Assembly (NCBI GenBank): GCA_002415855.1
Contig: DIAS01000011.1
Span: 41,113-105,112, forward strand
DNA length: 64,000 nt
From: Bacteroidales bacterium UBA5072
Lineage (GTDB): Bacteria; Bacteroidota; Bacteroidia; Bacteroidales; UBA10428
Reading direction: 5' to 3'
A program made the position numbers and the translations under genes. Positions 17,660 through 26,134 of this stretch are shown piece after piece; the first letter of the stretch is position 1; every line of letters begins with the position of its first letter. The notes under the pieces were generated by a model, which saw only the letters and a list, made by a program, of their open reading frames with translations, did not search any database and was not told the DNA's origin.

Positions 17660-19570
17660 ATGAGATCGTTTTTCTTACTTCTTTTTGTGGCCCTGACAGC
17701 AGTCATTACAACTATACCCGCCATCGGGGTATTGCTGGGTAATGATTTCAGCCTGACAATCAATGGCGGAGAGACCCTTGGCCCCATGCTTCTGCAGATT
17801 GATCCGTTATCGGCCTGGTTTATGATCATCATCAACATCACCCTCGTCAACGGTGCAATTTATGGGTCGGGTTACATGAACGCCTATGAAAACCGAAGGC
17901 AGGATCTTAACCTGCACTGGTTCATGTTTGTGCTGTTTCACATTTCCATGCTCCTGGTATGTATGTTGCGTAATGGTTTTGTATTCCTCATTGTCTGGGA
18001 GATCATGACGCTGTCTTCGCTGATGCTGGTGCTTTTCGATCATGACAAGGCAAATACCCTGAAAGCAGGCCTCAATTACCTGGTCCAGATGCACCTCGGG
18101 GTTGCTTTTCTGTCAATTGCATTTATCTGGGTCTTTGTCGCTACAGGTTCGGTTGGCTTCAACAGCATCACGATATTCCTGCAAAACAACAAAGCCTATT
18201 GGGTAATTGCCCTGTTCTTTCTGGGTTTCGGTATTAAAGCCGGATTCGTTCCTTTGCATACCTGGCTGCCATATGCTCACCCGGCTGCCCCTTCGCATGT
18301 ATCCGGCGTTATGTCGGGTGTAATTGTCAAAATGGGAATTTATGGTATCCTGAGGATCGCCACCCAAATCAGCCACCACGTCCTCACCATAGGAGTTTTG
18401 TTCCTGCTGATCTCTGCCGTTACCACCCTTTATGGTATACTGAACGCCTCTGTGCACCGTGATTTTAAGAAAATGCTCGCATTTTGCACAACTGAAAACA
18501 TAGGCATTGTGGGTATGGGAATTGGCATGGCCCTTATCGGAAAGGGAATCGAAAAACCTTCGCTCATGGTCCTGGGATATTCTGCTGCTTTGCTGCATAC
18601 CTTGAACCACTCCCTTTACAAATCCCTGTTGTTTTTCTCAGCAGGCAATGTTTACCTGAAGACACATACCAGGAATATGGAAAATCTGGGAGGACTGATC
18701 AGGCATATGCCACATACAGCCTTGATATTTTTGATCGGAGCGCTGGCTATCAGCGGCTTACCCCCCTTAAACGGTTTTATATCGAAATTCCTGATCTATT
18801 CCGGTTTCATTGAAACCTTTCAATCGAAGAACACAGGACTAATTGCCCTGATGATTCTTTGCACAACCATTTTATCCATGGCAGGTGGAGTATCCATGCT
18901 GACTTTCACCAAAGCCTTCGGCACCATTTTCCTGGGGGTTCCCAGGGCAGACATTCACCGTCAGCCCGGTGAGGTGGCCTTCCTGATGCGTTTGCCCCTC
19001 TATTTTATCGTACTACTCATGCTGGCCATCGGTATTCTTCCACAACTGGTCCTGATACCGGTGTATTCCGTCATTGAAAGCTTCGGATCCGTTGTGCCGG
19101 CGCATGCTTTACCAACCGCCGGTGAAACGCTCACCCTCGTTGGCAGGTCCTCATTGTTACTGATTGCACTGGTTGCAGTGCTGCTGATGATTAGAAAGGC
19201 CATAGGCCGTGACAGAATTTTGAACACCTCGCCTACCTGGGGTTGTGGCTATGTTGCACCCAAGCCTGCCATGCAATATACCGGAAAATCATTTTCCAAA
19301 AGCCTGGCCAAGCTTTTCGGCTTCATCACCATGGAAAATAAAAAATACGATGAACTGGAGAAAGCTTCCGTTTTTCCCGCTCCGCGAAGCTATGCCTCCT
19401 ACTACCTCGAGTTCTTTGAGACCCGGATCATTGAGCCCCTTGTGCGGAGGTTCCTCGGCCTTTTCAACTATTTCACATTCATTCACAACGGCAAGATCCA
19501 GTTTTACGTTCTCTACGGATTTTTCTTTGTGCTGCTTCTCATTATATTGTCGTTCATCAACATCATTTGA
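17660..19570 (+). CDS. HyfB/NuoL-like proton-conducting membrane subunit (first copy)
   Basis: 636 aa from the ATG at 17660. About 15-16 helices of the complex I antiporter family (Proton_antipo_M). Key channel residues are kept: E114 in WEIMTLSS, K193 in GFGIKAGFVPLHTWLP, K224 in GVIVKMGIYG and K376 in GFISKFLIYSG. The C-terminal extension carries TPTWGCGY, typical of hydrogenase-4 subunit B. It should pump protons or sodium in the membrane arm of an Ehr-type complex. Tandem with a second HyfB-like gene 9 bp downstream; this copy has Lys where the other has Glu on helix 12. First gene of the seven-gene cluster, 4 bp after murA. Confidence 0.92.
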   Translation: MRSFFLLLFVALTAVITTIPAIGVLLGNDFSLTINGGETLGPMLLQIDPLSAWFMIIINITLVNGAIYGSGYMNAYENRRQDLNLHWFMFVLFHISMLLVCMLRNGFVFLIVWEIMTLSSLMLVLFDHDKANTLKAGLNYLVQMHLGVAFLSIAFIWVFVATGSVGFNSITIFLQNNKAYWVIALFFLGFGIKAGFVPLHTWLPYAHPAAPSHVSGVMSGVIVKMGIYGILRIATQISHHVLTIGVLFLLISAVTTLYGILNASVHRDFKKMLAFCTTENIGIVGMGIGMALIGKGIEKPSLMVLGYSAALLHTLNHSLYKSLLFFSAGNVYLKTHTRNMENLGGLIRHMPHTALIFLIGALAISGLPPLNGFISKFLIYSGFIETFQSKNTGLIALMILCTTILSMAGGVSMLTFTKAFGTIFLGVPRADIHRQPGEVAFLMRLPLYFIVLLMLAIGILPQLVLIPVYSVIESFGSVVPAHALPTAGETLTLVGRSSLLLIALVAVLLMIRKAIGRDRILNTSPTWGCGYVAPKPAMQYTGKSFSKSLAKLFGFITMENKKYDELEKASVFPAPRSYASYYLEFFETRIIEPLVRRFLGLFNYFTFIHNGKIQFYVLYGFFFVLLLIILSFINII

Positions 19571-19579
19571 ATATTGTTC

Positions 19580-21586
19580 ATGGGCTTTATTATTTCCATA
19601 ATAACCATTTTCTTTTTGCTGGCTGTATCGCTGGTTAAATCGGAACATAAGGCTACTCTGGCTGTGCTCGGTACCATCTGCAGCGCTGCAGCTAGCTCCT
19701 GGGATGCGATCTGGGTTTTATCAGGAAATATTTACGAGGAAGCCATCAACGGAGGTTTGGTTTTTGGGAATATCACCCTCCGGTCCGACGGCCTTTCTGC
19801 CTGGTTCATCCTGCTTACCAATTTTACAGCCATCACAGCCATCCTGTATGGAAAGCAATACCTTAAGCATTACCAGAGCAGCTCTGCCAGCCTGACACTT
19901 CATTTTGGAAGTTACCTGCTGAACCATTTTGCACTCACGGGAATTTATTTTATCCAGAACGCCCTGGCTTTCCTGTGCCTTTGGGAGATCATGGCCCTGT
20001 CGGTATTTATCATGGTGATATTTGAGCATGGGCGGATGGAAACCCTGAAAGCGGGTATCAATTACCTGATCCAGAGTCATATCAGCATTATTTTCCTGAC
20101 ACTGGGCTTCATCTGGGTTTACACATCCACCGGCTCATTTGAATTTTCCGCTATCCGGGATTATTGTTTCGCTGCCGGCAAAGAACCAAGCCTGCTCCTG
20201 TTCCTGGTGTTTTTCATCGGGTTCGCTATCAAAGCAGGTTTTGTGCCCTTCCATACCTGGCTTCCTCATGCTCATCCTGCCGCACCTTCGCATGTTTCCG
20301 GCCTGATGTCGGGGGTAATAATAAAATCAGGTATTTATGGCATTCTGAGAATGCTCCTGCTCATGCCCGAGAACCACCTGGTCATCGGTTACCTGATTCT
20401 GCTGATCTCTATTGTATCAAGTGTTTATGGTGTTCTGCTGGCAACCATCCAGCATAATATGAAGCGGCTCCTGGCATACCACAGCATTGAAAACATTGGT
20501 ATCATCGGCATCGGAATAGGCGTTGGCGCCATCGGAAGCGGGTTGCATATGCCCTATCTGGCCCTGGCCGGTTATACAGGCGCCCTGTTGCACTCACTTA
20601 ACCATTCCCTGTTCAAATCACTCCTGTTCTTCACATCCGGCACAGTATACACAGCTACCCACACACTCAGCATCGACCGACTGGGGGGCCTGATCAGGAG
20701 GATGCCGCATACATCGCTCCTTTTTCTGCTCGCTGCTCTCGCCATTTGCGGGCTTCCTCCGTTCAACGGGTTTATATCGGAATTTCTTATCTATTCGGGA
20801 TTGTTTAACGCAATCGGATCAGGGCAAACATCTTCTGTGGTGGTTCTGGCAGTTGTGGCCCTTGCTCTGACCGGAGGATTGGCATTGATGTGCTTCACCA
20901 AAGCCTTTGGCATTATATTTCTTGGAGTAAACCGTACCGGAAAAATAACGCTTATCCACGAAGCAGGACCGGCCATGCTTTTCCCCAAGTACCTGACTGC
21001 CTCACTGATTGTTGCTATTGGCTTGTTGCCACAACTCTTTATCGGCATTCTTCAGAATCCGGCAGGTTTATTCACCAGTACCGGCGTTTCACCCGAATAT
21101 GCCAGCCTGGTTTCACTGATGCAAAAGGTAAGTCTGGCGCTTACCGGACTTGTGCTGCTAATCCTGCTGCTTTACCTCGTCAGAAAAACAGCCATGCGAA
21201 GGCGTGATCTTGTTACAGGCCCCACATGGGGCTGTGGTTACAAGAACAGCTCCCCCAGGCTGCAATATACGGCCAGCTCGTTTGTCAGACCATTTGCCGT
21301 TCTTGTCAAACCCTGGATAACAATGAGCCGGACCAAGGCGGAGATCCGGACCATAATTCCCCAACCCCTGCATGACGAAACCCATTTCTATGACAAGCTG
21401 GAAAATACGCTGGTTGATTGGCCTGTCAGGAACCTGAAAGGTTTTCTCGGAAAATTCAAATTCCTGCAAAACGGAAGTGTTCAGTTCTATGTGCTGTACG
21501 GCGTTGTTTTTATCGCAATAAGCATTGCCATCCCGCTGATTATAAATGTCATACAGTATCTCAGTCACTTAATTAAACAATTATAA
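19580..21586 (+). CDS. HyfB/NuoL-like proton-conducting membrane subunit (second copy)
   Basis: 668 aa from the ATG at 19580 (a TTG two codons earlier is possible). Same architecture as the preceding gene: E136 in LWEIMALS, K218 in GFAIKAGFVPFHTWLP, K249 in GVIIKSGIYG, then E401 in GFISEFLIYSG and the tail motif GPTWGCGY. Both copies end with FYVLYG and a final helix, so they probably arose by duplication. Two antiporter subunits plus the HyfF-like protein give three potential channels, close to the NuoL/M/N set of complex I. Followed after 2 bp by the HyfC-like gene. Confidence 0.92.
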   Translation: MGFIISIITIFFLLAVSLVKSEHKATLAVLGTICSAAASSWDAIWVLSGNIYEEAINGGLVFGNITLRSDGLSAWFILLTNFTAITAILYGKQYLKHYQSSSASLTLHFGSYLLNHFALTGIYFIQNALAFLCLWEIMALSVFIMVIFEHGRMETLKAGINYLIQSHISIIFLTLGFIWVYTSTGSFEFSAIRDYCFAAGKEPSLLLFLVFFIGFAIKAGFVPFHTWLPHAHPAAPSHVSGLMSGVIIKSGIYGILRMLLLMPENHLVIGYLILLISIVSSVYGVLLATIQHNMKRLLAYHSIENIGIIGIGIGVGAIGSGLHMPYLALAGYTGALLHSLNHSLFKSLLFFTSGTVYTATHTLSIDRLGGLIRRMPHTSLLFLLAALAICGLPPFNGFISEFLIYSGLFNAIGSGQTSSVVVLAVVALALTGGLALMCFTKAFGIIFLGVNRTGKITLIHEAGPAMLFPKYLTASLIVAIGLLPQLFIGILQNPAGLFTSTGVSPEYASLVSLMQKVSLALTGLVLLILLLYLVRKTAMRRRDLVTGPTWGCGYKNSSPRLQYTASSFVRPFAVLVKPWITMSRTKAEIRTIIPQPLHDETHFYDKLENTLVDWPVRNLKGFLGKFKFLQNGSVQFYVLYGVVFIAISIAIPLIINVIQYLSHLIKQL

Positions 21587-21588
21587 AA

Positions 21589-22503
21589 ATGCGCGTGTTA
21601 AGTTTAGTGCTTATACTGTTAACAAGCTTGTTCTTCACCGGAATAATCATCCGGACCAAGAGCATCTTATCAGGGCGAAAGGGGCCGGGAATCATGCAGC
21701 CCATGAAAGATATCCTGAGGTCATTGCGGAAAAGTTCAGTCTTCAGTGAAACCACCAGCCTTATTTTTCAACTGGCCCCCACCGTTTATCTGGCAACTAT
21801 CCTTATGGCCATTCTTTTCATACCGTTTGGAAATGATAAAGGCGTGATCTCCTTCAACGGTGATTTTGTCTTTTTTGCTTACGTACTGGCCCTGGGCAAG
21901 TTTTTTATGATCATTGCCGCACTCGATACAGGCAGCAGTTTTGAAGGCATGGGAGCCAGCCGTGAGGCACTTTATTCCATGCTGGTGGAGCCTGCTTTTT
22001 TTATCCTGATGGGATCTTTTGCACTGCTCACCGGCTATACCTCATTTGCAGGCATCTTCGGGGCGCTCCATTTTGGCTCTTACATTTCTTACGGTATTGG
22101 CATTCTGGCCTCATTTGTTTTCATCACCATTGCCCTCATTGAAAACAGCCGCTTACCGGTCGATGATCCTAAAACCCACCTGGAACTTACCATGGTCCAT
22201 GAAGTGATGATCCTGGATAACAGCGGATTCGACCTGGGACTGATTCTCTACGCAACTAACCTTAAGTTTGCCATGTATGGTGCCATTATTGCCAATTTTT
22301 TCCTCACTCCGGGCTATGAATGGTATTATTCAATCCCCATCTTCACGGCTGTCCAATTGGTTTTCGCTGTAATCGTAGGAACCATTGAATCTTTCTCGGC
22401 CAGGTTCAGGATGAACCACAATCCCCAGTTCATTCTGATGTTCACTTCCATTTCACTGCTCATATTCCTCGGTGTTCTGCTGATGACGGGTAAAATAATC
22501 TAA
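21589..22503 (+). CDS. HyfC/NuoH-like membrane subunit
   Basis: 304 aa with about eight helices. Family signatures: RKGPGIMQPMKDILRSLRKS at the first cytoplasmic loop, FEGMGASREALYSMLVEP in the centre and ENSRLPVDDPKTHLELTMVH, the characteristic loop of hydrogenase-4 component C / formate hydrogenlyase subunit 4. In related complexes this subunit joins the peripheral arm to the antiporter subunits and forms the first proton path or quinone cavity. Start at 21589 lies 2 bp after the preceding stop; 11 bp separate it from the next gene. Confidence 0.93.
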   Translation: MRVLSLVLILLTSLFFTGIIIRTKSILSGRKGPGIMQPMKDILRSLRKSSVFSETTSLIFQLAPTVYLATILMAILFIPFGNDKGVISFNGDFVFFAYVLALGKFFMIIAALDTGSSFEGMGASREALYSMLVEPAFFILMGSFALLTGYTSFAGIFGALHFGSYISYGIGILASFVFITIALIENSRLPVDDPKTHLELTMVHEVMILDNSGFDLGLILYATNLKFAMYGAIIANFFLTPGYEWYYSIPIFTAVQLVFAVIVGTIESFSARFRMNHNPQFILMFTSISLLIFLGVLLMTGKII

Positions 22504-22514
22504 AACCGCTGAAG

Positions 22515-23144
22515 ATGATAAACATTCTATTGATAGCGTTCACCATTAGCCTGATCTACATCGCTATGGCCAACCGGATGCTCACATTTATCCGTATCAT
22601 TGCCTTCCAGGGATTGTTGCTTTTCGGGGTGGCCTTTGTCGAGCTGATCGAGATCAATGTGGTCAACCTGGTTTTCGTTTTGCTCGAGACCATTGTTATT
22701 AAAGCTGTTGCCATCCCGATGTTTTTAAAATACATCCTCGATCGGAACAGGATCACGCGCGAAGCGGAACCCTATGTTTCGAATTTTGTATCGGTTGTAT
22801 TTGTCACCATGATTATTCTCGGGTCCTTTTTCCTGGCTCATGCCATTCATGACAGCTATGTAAGGAAGATTTTTTTCATTGTGGCGCTGTCCGCCTTATT
22901 TACCGGTCTTTACATCATCATTACACGACGGAAGATCCTGACGCATGTCATGGGCTTTCTGGTTATTGAAAATGGTGTTTTCGTGCTGTCAATCGCAGTG
23001 GGAAGTGAAATGCCCATGCTGGTAAATACGGGAATCCTGCTTGATATTTTTGTTAGTGTGATCCTGCTGGGTATTTTTGCCGATAAGATCGGAGATGTAT
23101 TTGAAGAGCAGGATGTGGAACAACTGAGAAATCTAAAAGACTGA
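22515..23144 (+). CDS. HyfE/NuoK-like membrane subunit
   Basis: 209 aa, six to seven helices. It matches hydrogenase-4 component E in length and pattern: an N-terminal NuoK-like pair, a conserved ELIEINVVNLVFVLLETIVIKAVAIP stretch with acidic and Lys residues inside the membrane, and a C-terminal helix set (ENGVFVLSIA). NuoK-type Glu residues help carry protons between channel halves. The product should lie between the HyfC-like and HyfF-like proteins in the membrane arm. Gene order B-B-C-E-F-G-I is that of the Hyf/Ehr group. Confidence 0.88.
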   Translation: MINILLIAFTISLIYIAMANRMLTFIRIIAFQGLLLFGVAFVELIEINVVNLVFVLLETIVIKAVAIPMFLKYILDRNRITREAEPYVSNFVSVVFVTMIILGSFFLAHAIHDSYVRKIFFIVALSALFTGLYIIITRRKILTHVMGFLVIENGVFVLSIAVGSEMPMLVNTGILLDIFVSVILLGIFADKIGDVFEEQDVEQLRNLKD

Positions 23145-23159
23145 TTTATACCCTGAGCT

Positions 23160-24587
23160 ATGATTGGAATTTATTTGACAGGTTCGCTCCTCATCAGCCT
23201 TGCTTTCTATTTCGTGAGGAAACCTTTATTCAACGTGATACTGGCCTGGATCTTCTGTACACTGCAGGGATCCCTTGCCGTTTATGAATATGATCATCCC
23301 GATTTAACGCAGTTGGTATATTTCACACCCGATTCCCTGGCTATAATCTTCCTCGGGGTCATCAGCATTGTATGCATTCCGGTTTTTTATCACAGCTTTG
23401 TTTATCTCGGCAAGCATCCTTACAAACCCCGTGAAATGGGAATGTATTACGCCGCTACAGTGATCCTCATAACGTCGATCAGTGCAGCGTATCTGTCGAA
23501 TCACATGGGCATTACCTGGGTTTTTGTGGAGCTTACCACGCTAAGCGCCTCCGCCCTGATCTATCATCGCCGCAACAAACTTACCCTCGAAGGGACGTGG
23601 AAGTATATTTTTATCTGTTCCATCAGCATCACACTTGTTTTTATCGGTGTGCTTTTTGCCACAGTAGCGGTTCAGCAGCAAGGGATTACCGATTTGTTTT
23701 ACAAAAACCTGTCGCACCATGCCGCCACACTGAATGTATTCTGGATGAAGCTGGCCTTTCTGTTCATCTTCACGGGATTTACCGCCAAAGCAGGATTGGT
23801 TCCCATGTATACCGCCGGTATCGATGCAAAGGACAAAGCCCCGTACCCGGCAGCGGCACTTTTGGCGAGCGTACTGATGAATGTCGGGTTCATCGGCATT
23901 TTCCGCTTTTATGAAATCACCAGCCACACGACCATCTATGGATGGACCAATAAAATCGTACTCATCTCGGCGATCCTCTCTGTATTTGTTGCCACCGTGT
24001 ATATGTTGCGGGTCAAAAACATCAAGCGGATGATGGCATACTCCGGTGTCGAACACATGGGTTTAGTCATGCTTGGTATTGCTGCAGGCGGTATTGGTTA
24101 CTATGCTGCCATACTTCATCTGATCCTGCACTCCTTTGCCAAGCCAGCCCTGTTTTTTCAGTTCGGGCAGATATACAGGACCTATGGCAGCAAGAGCGTT
24201 TACGATGTAGGCCATTATTTCAAATACAACATCACCGGGTCGATTGTGCTCCTTTTTGCATACTTTATCGTAACGGCAATGCCTCCTTCCGGGATGTTTG
24301 TGAGTGAATTCCTGATCTTCAAATCACTTTTCTCTTCCGGGTACCTTTGGGTACTGATACTGGTGATGATTCTGCTGACTGTAATTATCTGGGCGTTTGG
24401 AAAGAACGTCTTTAAAATGCTGTTCATCAAACCTGTGGATTTTGATGACGCGCATGTTGAAACCATTCCCTTTTCGGAATCCCTGAGCCAGTTTGTCTTG
24501 CTCGCACTGGTGATCTACGTGGGGCTGAATCCTCCCGAGGCTCTTGTATCGCTGATCAATTCGGCCATCAGCACATTGCCGCGTTAA
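23160..24587 (+). CDS. HyfF/NuoN-like proton-conducting membrane subunit
   Basis: 475 aa, about 14 helices, third member of the antiporter family in this operon. E124 (VFVELTTLSA) and K210 (GFTAKAGLVPMYT) occupy the channel positions, and helix 12 has Glu in MFVSEFLIF. The usual His/Pro-rich loop after the first channel Lys is altered to AGIDAKDKAPYPAAALLAS, a common variation in HyfF and NuoN. It lacks the long C-terminal arm of the HyfB-like copies. Expected in the inner membrane next to the HyfE-like subunit. 22 bp precede the large-subunit gene. Confidence 0.9.
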   Translation: MIGIYLTGSLLISLAFYFVRKPLFNVILAWIFCTLQGSLAVYEYDHPDLTQLVYFTPDSLAIIFLGVISIVCIPVFYHSFVYLGKHPYKPREMGMYYAATVILITSISAAYLSNHMGITWVFVELTTLSASALIYHRRNKLTLEGTWKYIFICSISITLVFIGVLFATVAVQQQGITDLFYKNLSHHAATLNVFWMKLAFLFIFTGFTAKAGLVPMYTAGIDAKDKAPYPAAALLASVLMNVGFIGIFRFYEITSHTTIYGWTNKIVLISAILSVFVATVYMLRVKNIKRMMAYSGVEHMGLVMLGIAAGGIGYYAAILHLILHSFAKPALFFQFGQIYRTYGSKSVYDVGHYFKYNITGSIVLLFAYFIVTAMPPSGMFVSEFLIFKSLFSSGYLWVLILVMILLTVIIWAFGKNVFKMLFIKPVDFDDAHVETIPFSESLSQFVLLALVIYVGLNPPEALVSLINSAISTLPR

Positions 24588-24609
24588 CCATATTGCTAAA
24601 CTGAACACC

Positions 24610-26115
24610 ATGATGAATGCCATCCCGATAAAAAACAACCAGTCCGTCCGACTCTGTGACATTCCTGTTTTGTCATACGAGGAATTCATGGAGCTCAATA
24701 CAGGTATTGCCGGTGATGTTTACTGTCATTGTGTGAATTACTTTGGCATGCCGTTGGGTGATGAGCTCAGGCTGTTTTGCTGCATGGCCGATGACAGCTC
24801 AGGCAATATCCTGGTTTCTTCTGCATTTATTGGCAAGGACAGCAAAAATAAATATCCTTCATTTACGGCCCGGCAACTCGCTTTTCATGTATTTGAACGC
24901 GAGCTGCATGAGAACTTTGGGATCAGGTATACCGACCATCCCTGGCTCAAACCGTTGCGTTACCCTGACAATCGGGCAGATCTGCTTGCAGAAATAAAAA
25001 ATTACCCGTTTTATCAGATTGAAAGTGAAGAGCTTCACGAAGTAGGTGTTGGACCAATACATGCCGGTATTATTGAGCCTGGGCATTTCAGGTTTATCTG
25101 TAATGGGGAACAGATTTTGCATCTTGAAATACAATTGGGATATCAACACCGGGGAGTTGAACAACTCTTCGTGGAAAAGGAAACTGTATTGCAGAAGAAC
25201 ATCCTGGCAGAGCATATCGCCGGCGATACGGTCATCGGTCATACGACGGCCTTTGCCGGCCTGTGGGAAAGTCTTTGTGGCTTCAGCGCGGGTGAGGATA
25301 TTCTCTTTGCACGCACCATCGCCTCGGAACTGGAACGAATTGCCATTCATACCGGCGACCTGAGTGCCATCTGCACAGACATTGCTTATCAGCTGGGGAG
25401 TTCAGTATTTGGCAGGCTGCGCACTCCCGTGATCAATACCTTTCAGCAGTGGTGCGGTAACCGCCTGGCCAAGGGACTGGTCAGAGCGGGCCGGAATCCT
25501 TATCCGTTAACAGCCTCTCTCGGAGACGATCTCAACCGGTTGTTTGATGCCTATGAGCCAGATCTGAATGAAATGTATCAGCGCATGAAGACCCTGCCCA
25601 GTGTACTGGCAAGGCTGGAAAGAACCGGTACGATCACCCGCGACCAGGTTGAACAGATTGGAGCAGTGGGAACAACGGCGAGGACCTCCGGACTGCTGCG
25701 CGATATCCGGTGGACACATCCCTACCTGTATTACGGCCATATCCCTCACCAGCCCATTGTCAAACATCATGGCGATGTTTATTCCAGAACCCAGATCCGC
25801 AAACAGGAGATCATCCAATCCATCCGCTATATCCGGAAGCTCGTTGCAGAAATGCCAGCAAAGGAATTCCCTGTTTCAGGATTAAAAACAGCAGCGGCAG
25901 ATACCTTTGTTTTATCGCTTACAGAGGGCTGGCGTGGTGAAATATGTCATTGCGGAATCACCAATGGTTCAGGAGACCTTGTATATTACAAGATCAAGGA
26001 CCCTTCGCTGCACAACTGGCTGGCACTGGCGCTGGCTGTACGGAACAACGACATATCAGATTTTCCGATCTGCAACAAGAGCTTTAACCTGAGCTACTGC
26101 GGACACGATTTATAA
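24610..26115 (+). CDS. Ehr-type large subunit: NuoC-NuoD/HyfG-like fusion without NiFe ligands
   Basis: 501 aa. Residues 1-135 correspond to NuoC (30 kDa subunit), residues 140-501 to the NuoD/hydrogenase large subunit. In group 4 hydrogenases two CxxC motifs hold the NiFe site. Here the first reads EHIAGDTVIGH (201-211) with A204 and T207 in the Cys places, and the C-terminal one reads SFNLSYCGHDL with S495 and G498 there; C488 and C497 are 9 apart and do not form CxxC. The protein therefore should not bind NiFe. This matches the Ehr group of hydrogenase relatives whose electron donor/acceptor is unknown. An in-frame ATG pair makes the exact start uncertain by one codon. Confidence 0.9.
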   Translation: MMNAIPIKNNQSVRLCDIPVLSYEEFMELNTGIAGDVYCHCVNYFGMPLGDELRLFCCMADDSSGNILVSSAFIGKDSKNKYPSFTARQLAFHVFERELHENFGIRYTDHPWLKPLRYPDNRADLLAEIKNYPFYQIESEELHEVGVGPIHAGIIEPGHFRFICNGEQILHLEIQLGYQHRGVEQLFVEKETVLQKNILAEHIAGDTVIGHTTAFAGLWESLCGFSAGEDILFARTIASELERIAIHTGDLSAICTDIAYQLGSSVFGRLRTPVINTFQQWCGNRLAKGLVRAGRNPYPLTASLGDDLNRLFDAYEPDLNEMYQRMKTLPSVLARLERTGTITRDQVEQIGAVGTTARTSGLLRDIRWTHPYLYYGHIPHQPIVKHHGDVYSRTQIRKQEIIQSIRYIRKLVAEMPAKEFPVSGLKTAAADTFVLSLTEGWRGEICHCGITNGSGDLVYYKIKDPSLHNWLALALAVRNNDISDFPICNKSFNLSYCGHDL

Positions 26116-26134
26116 TACCGTAATCGAACAGCTT

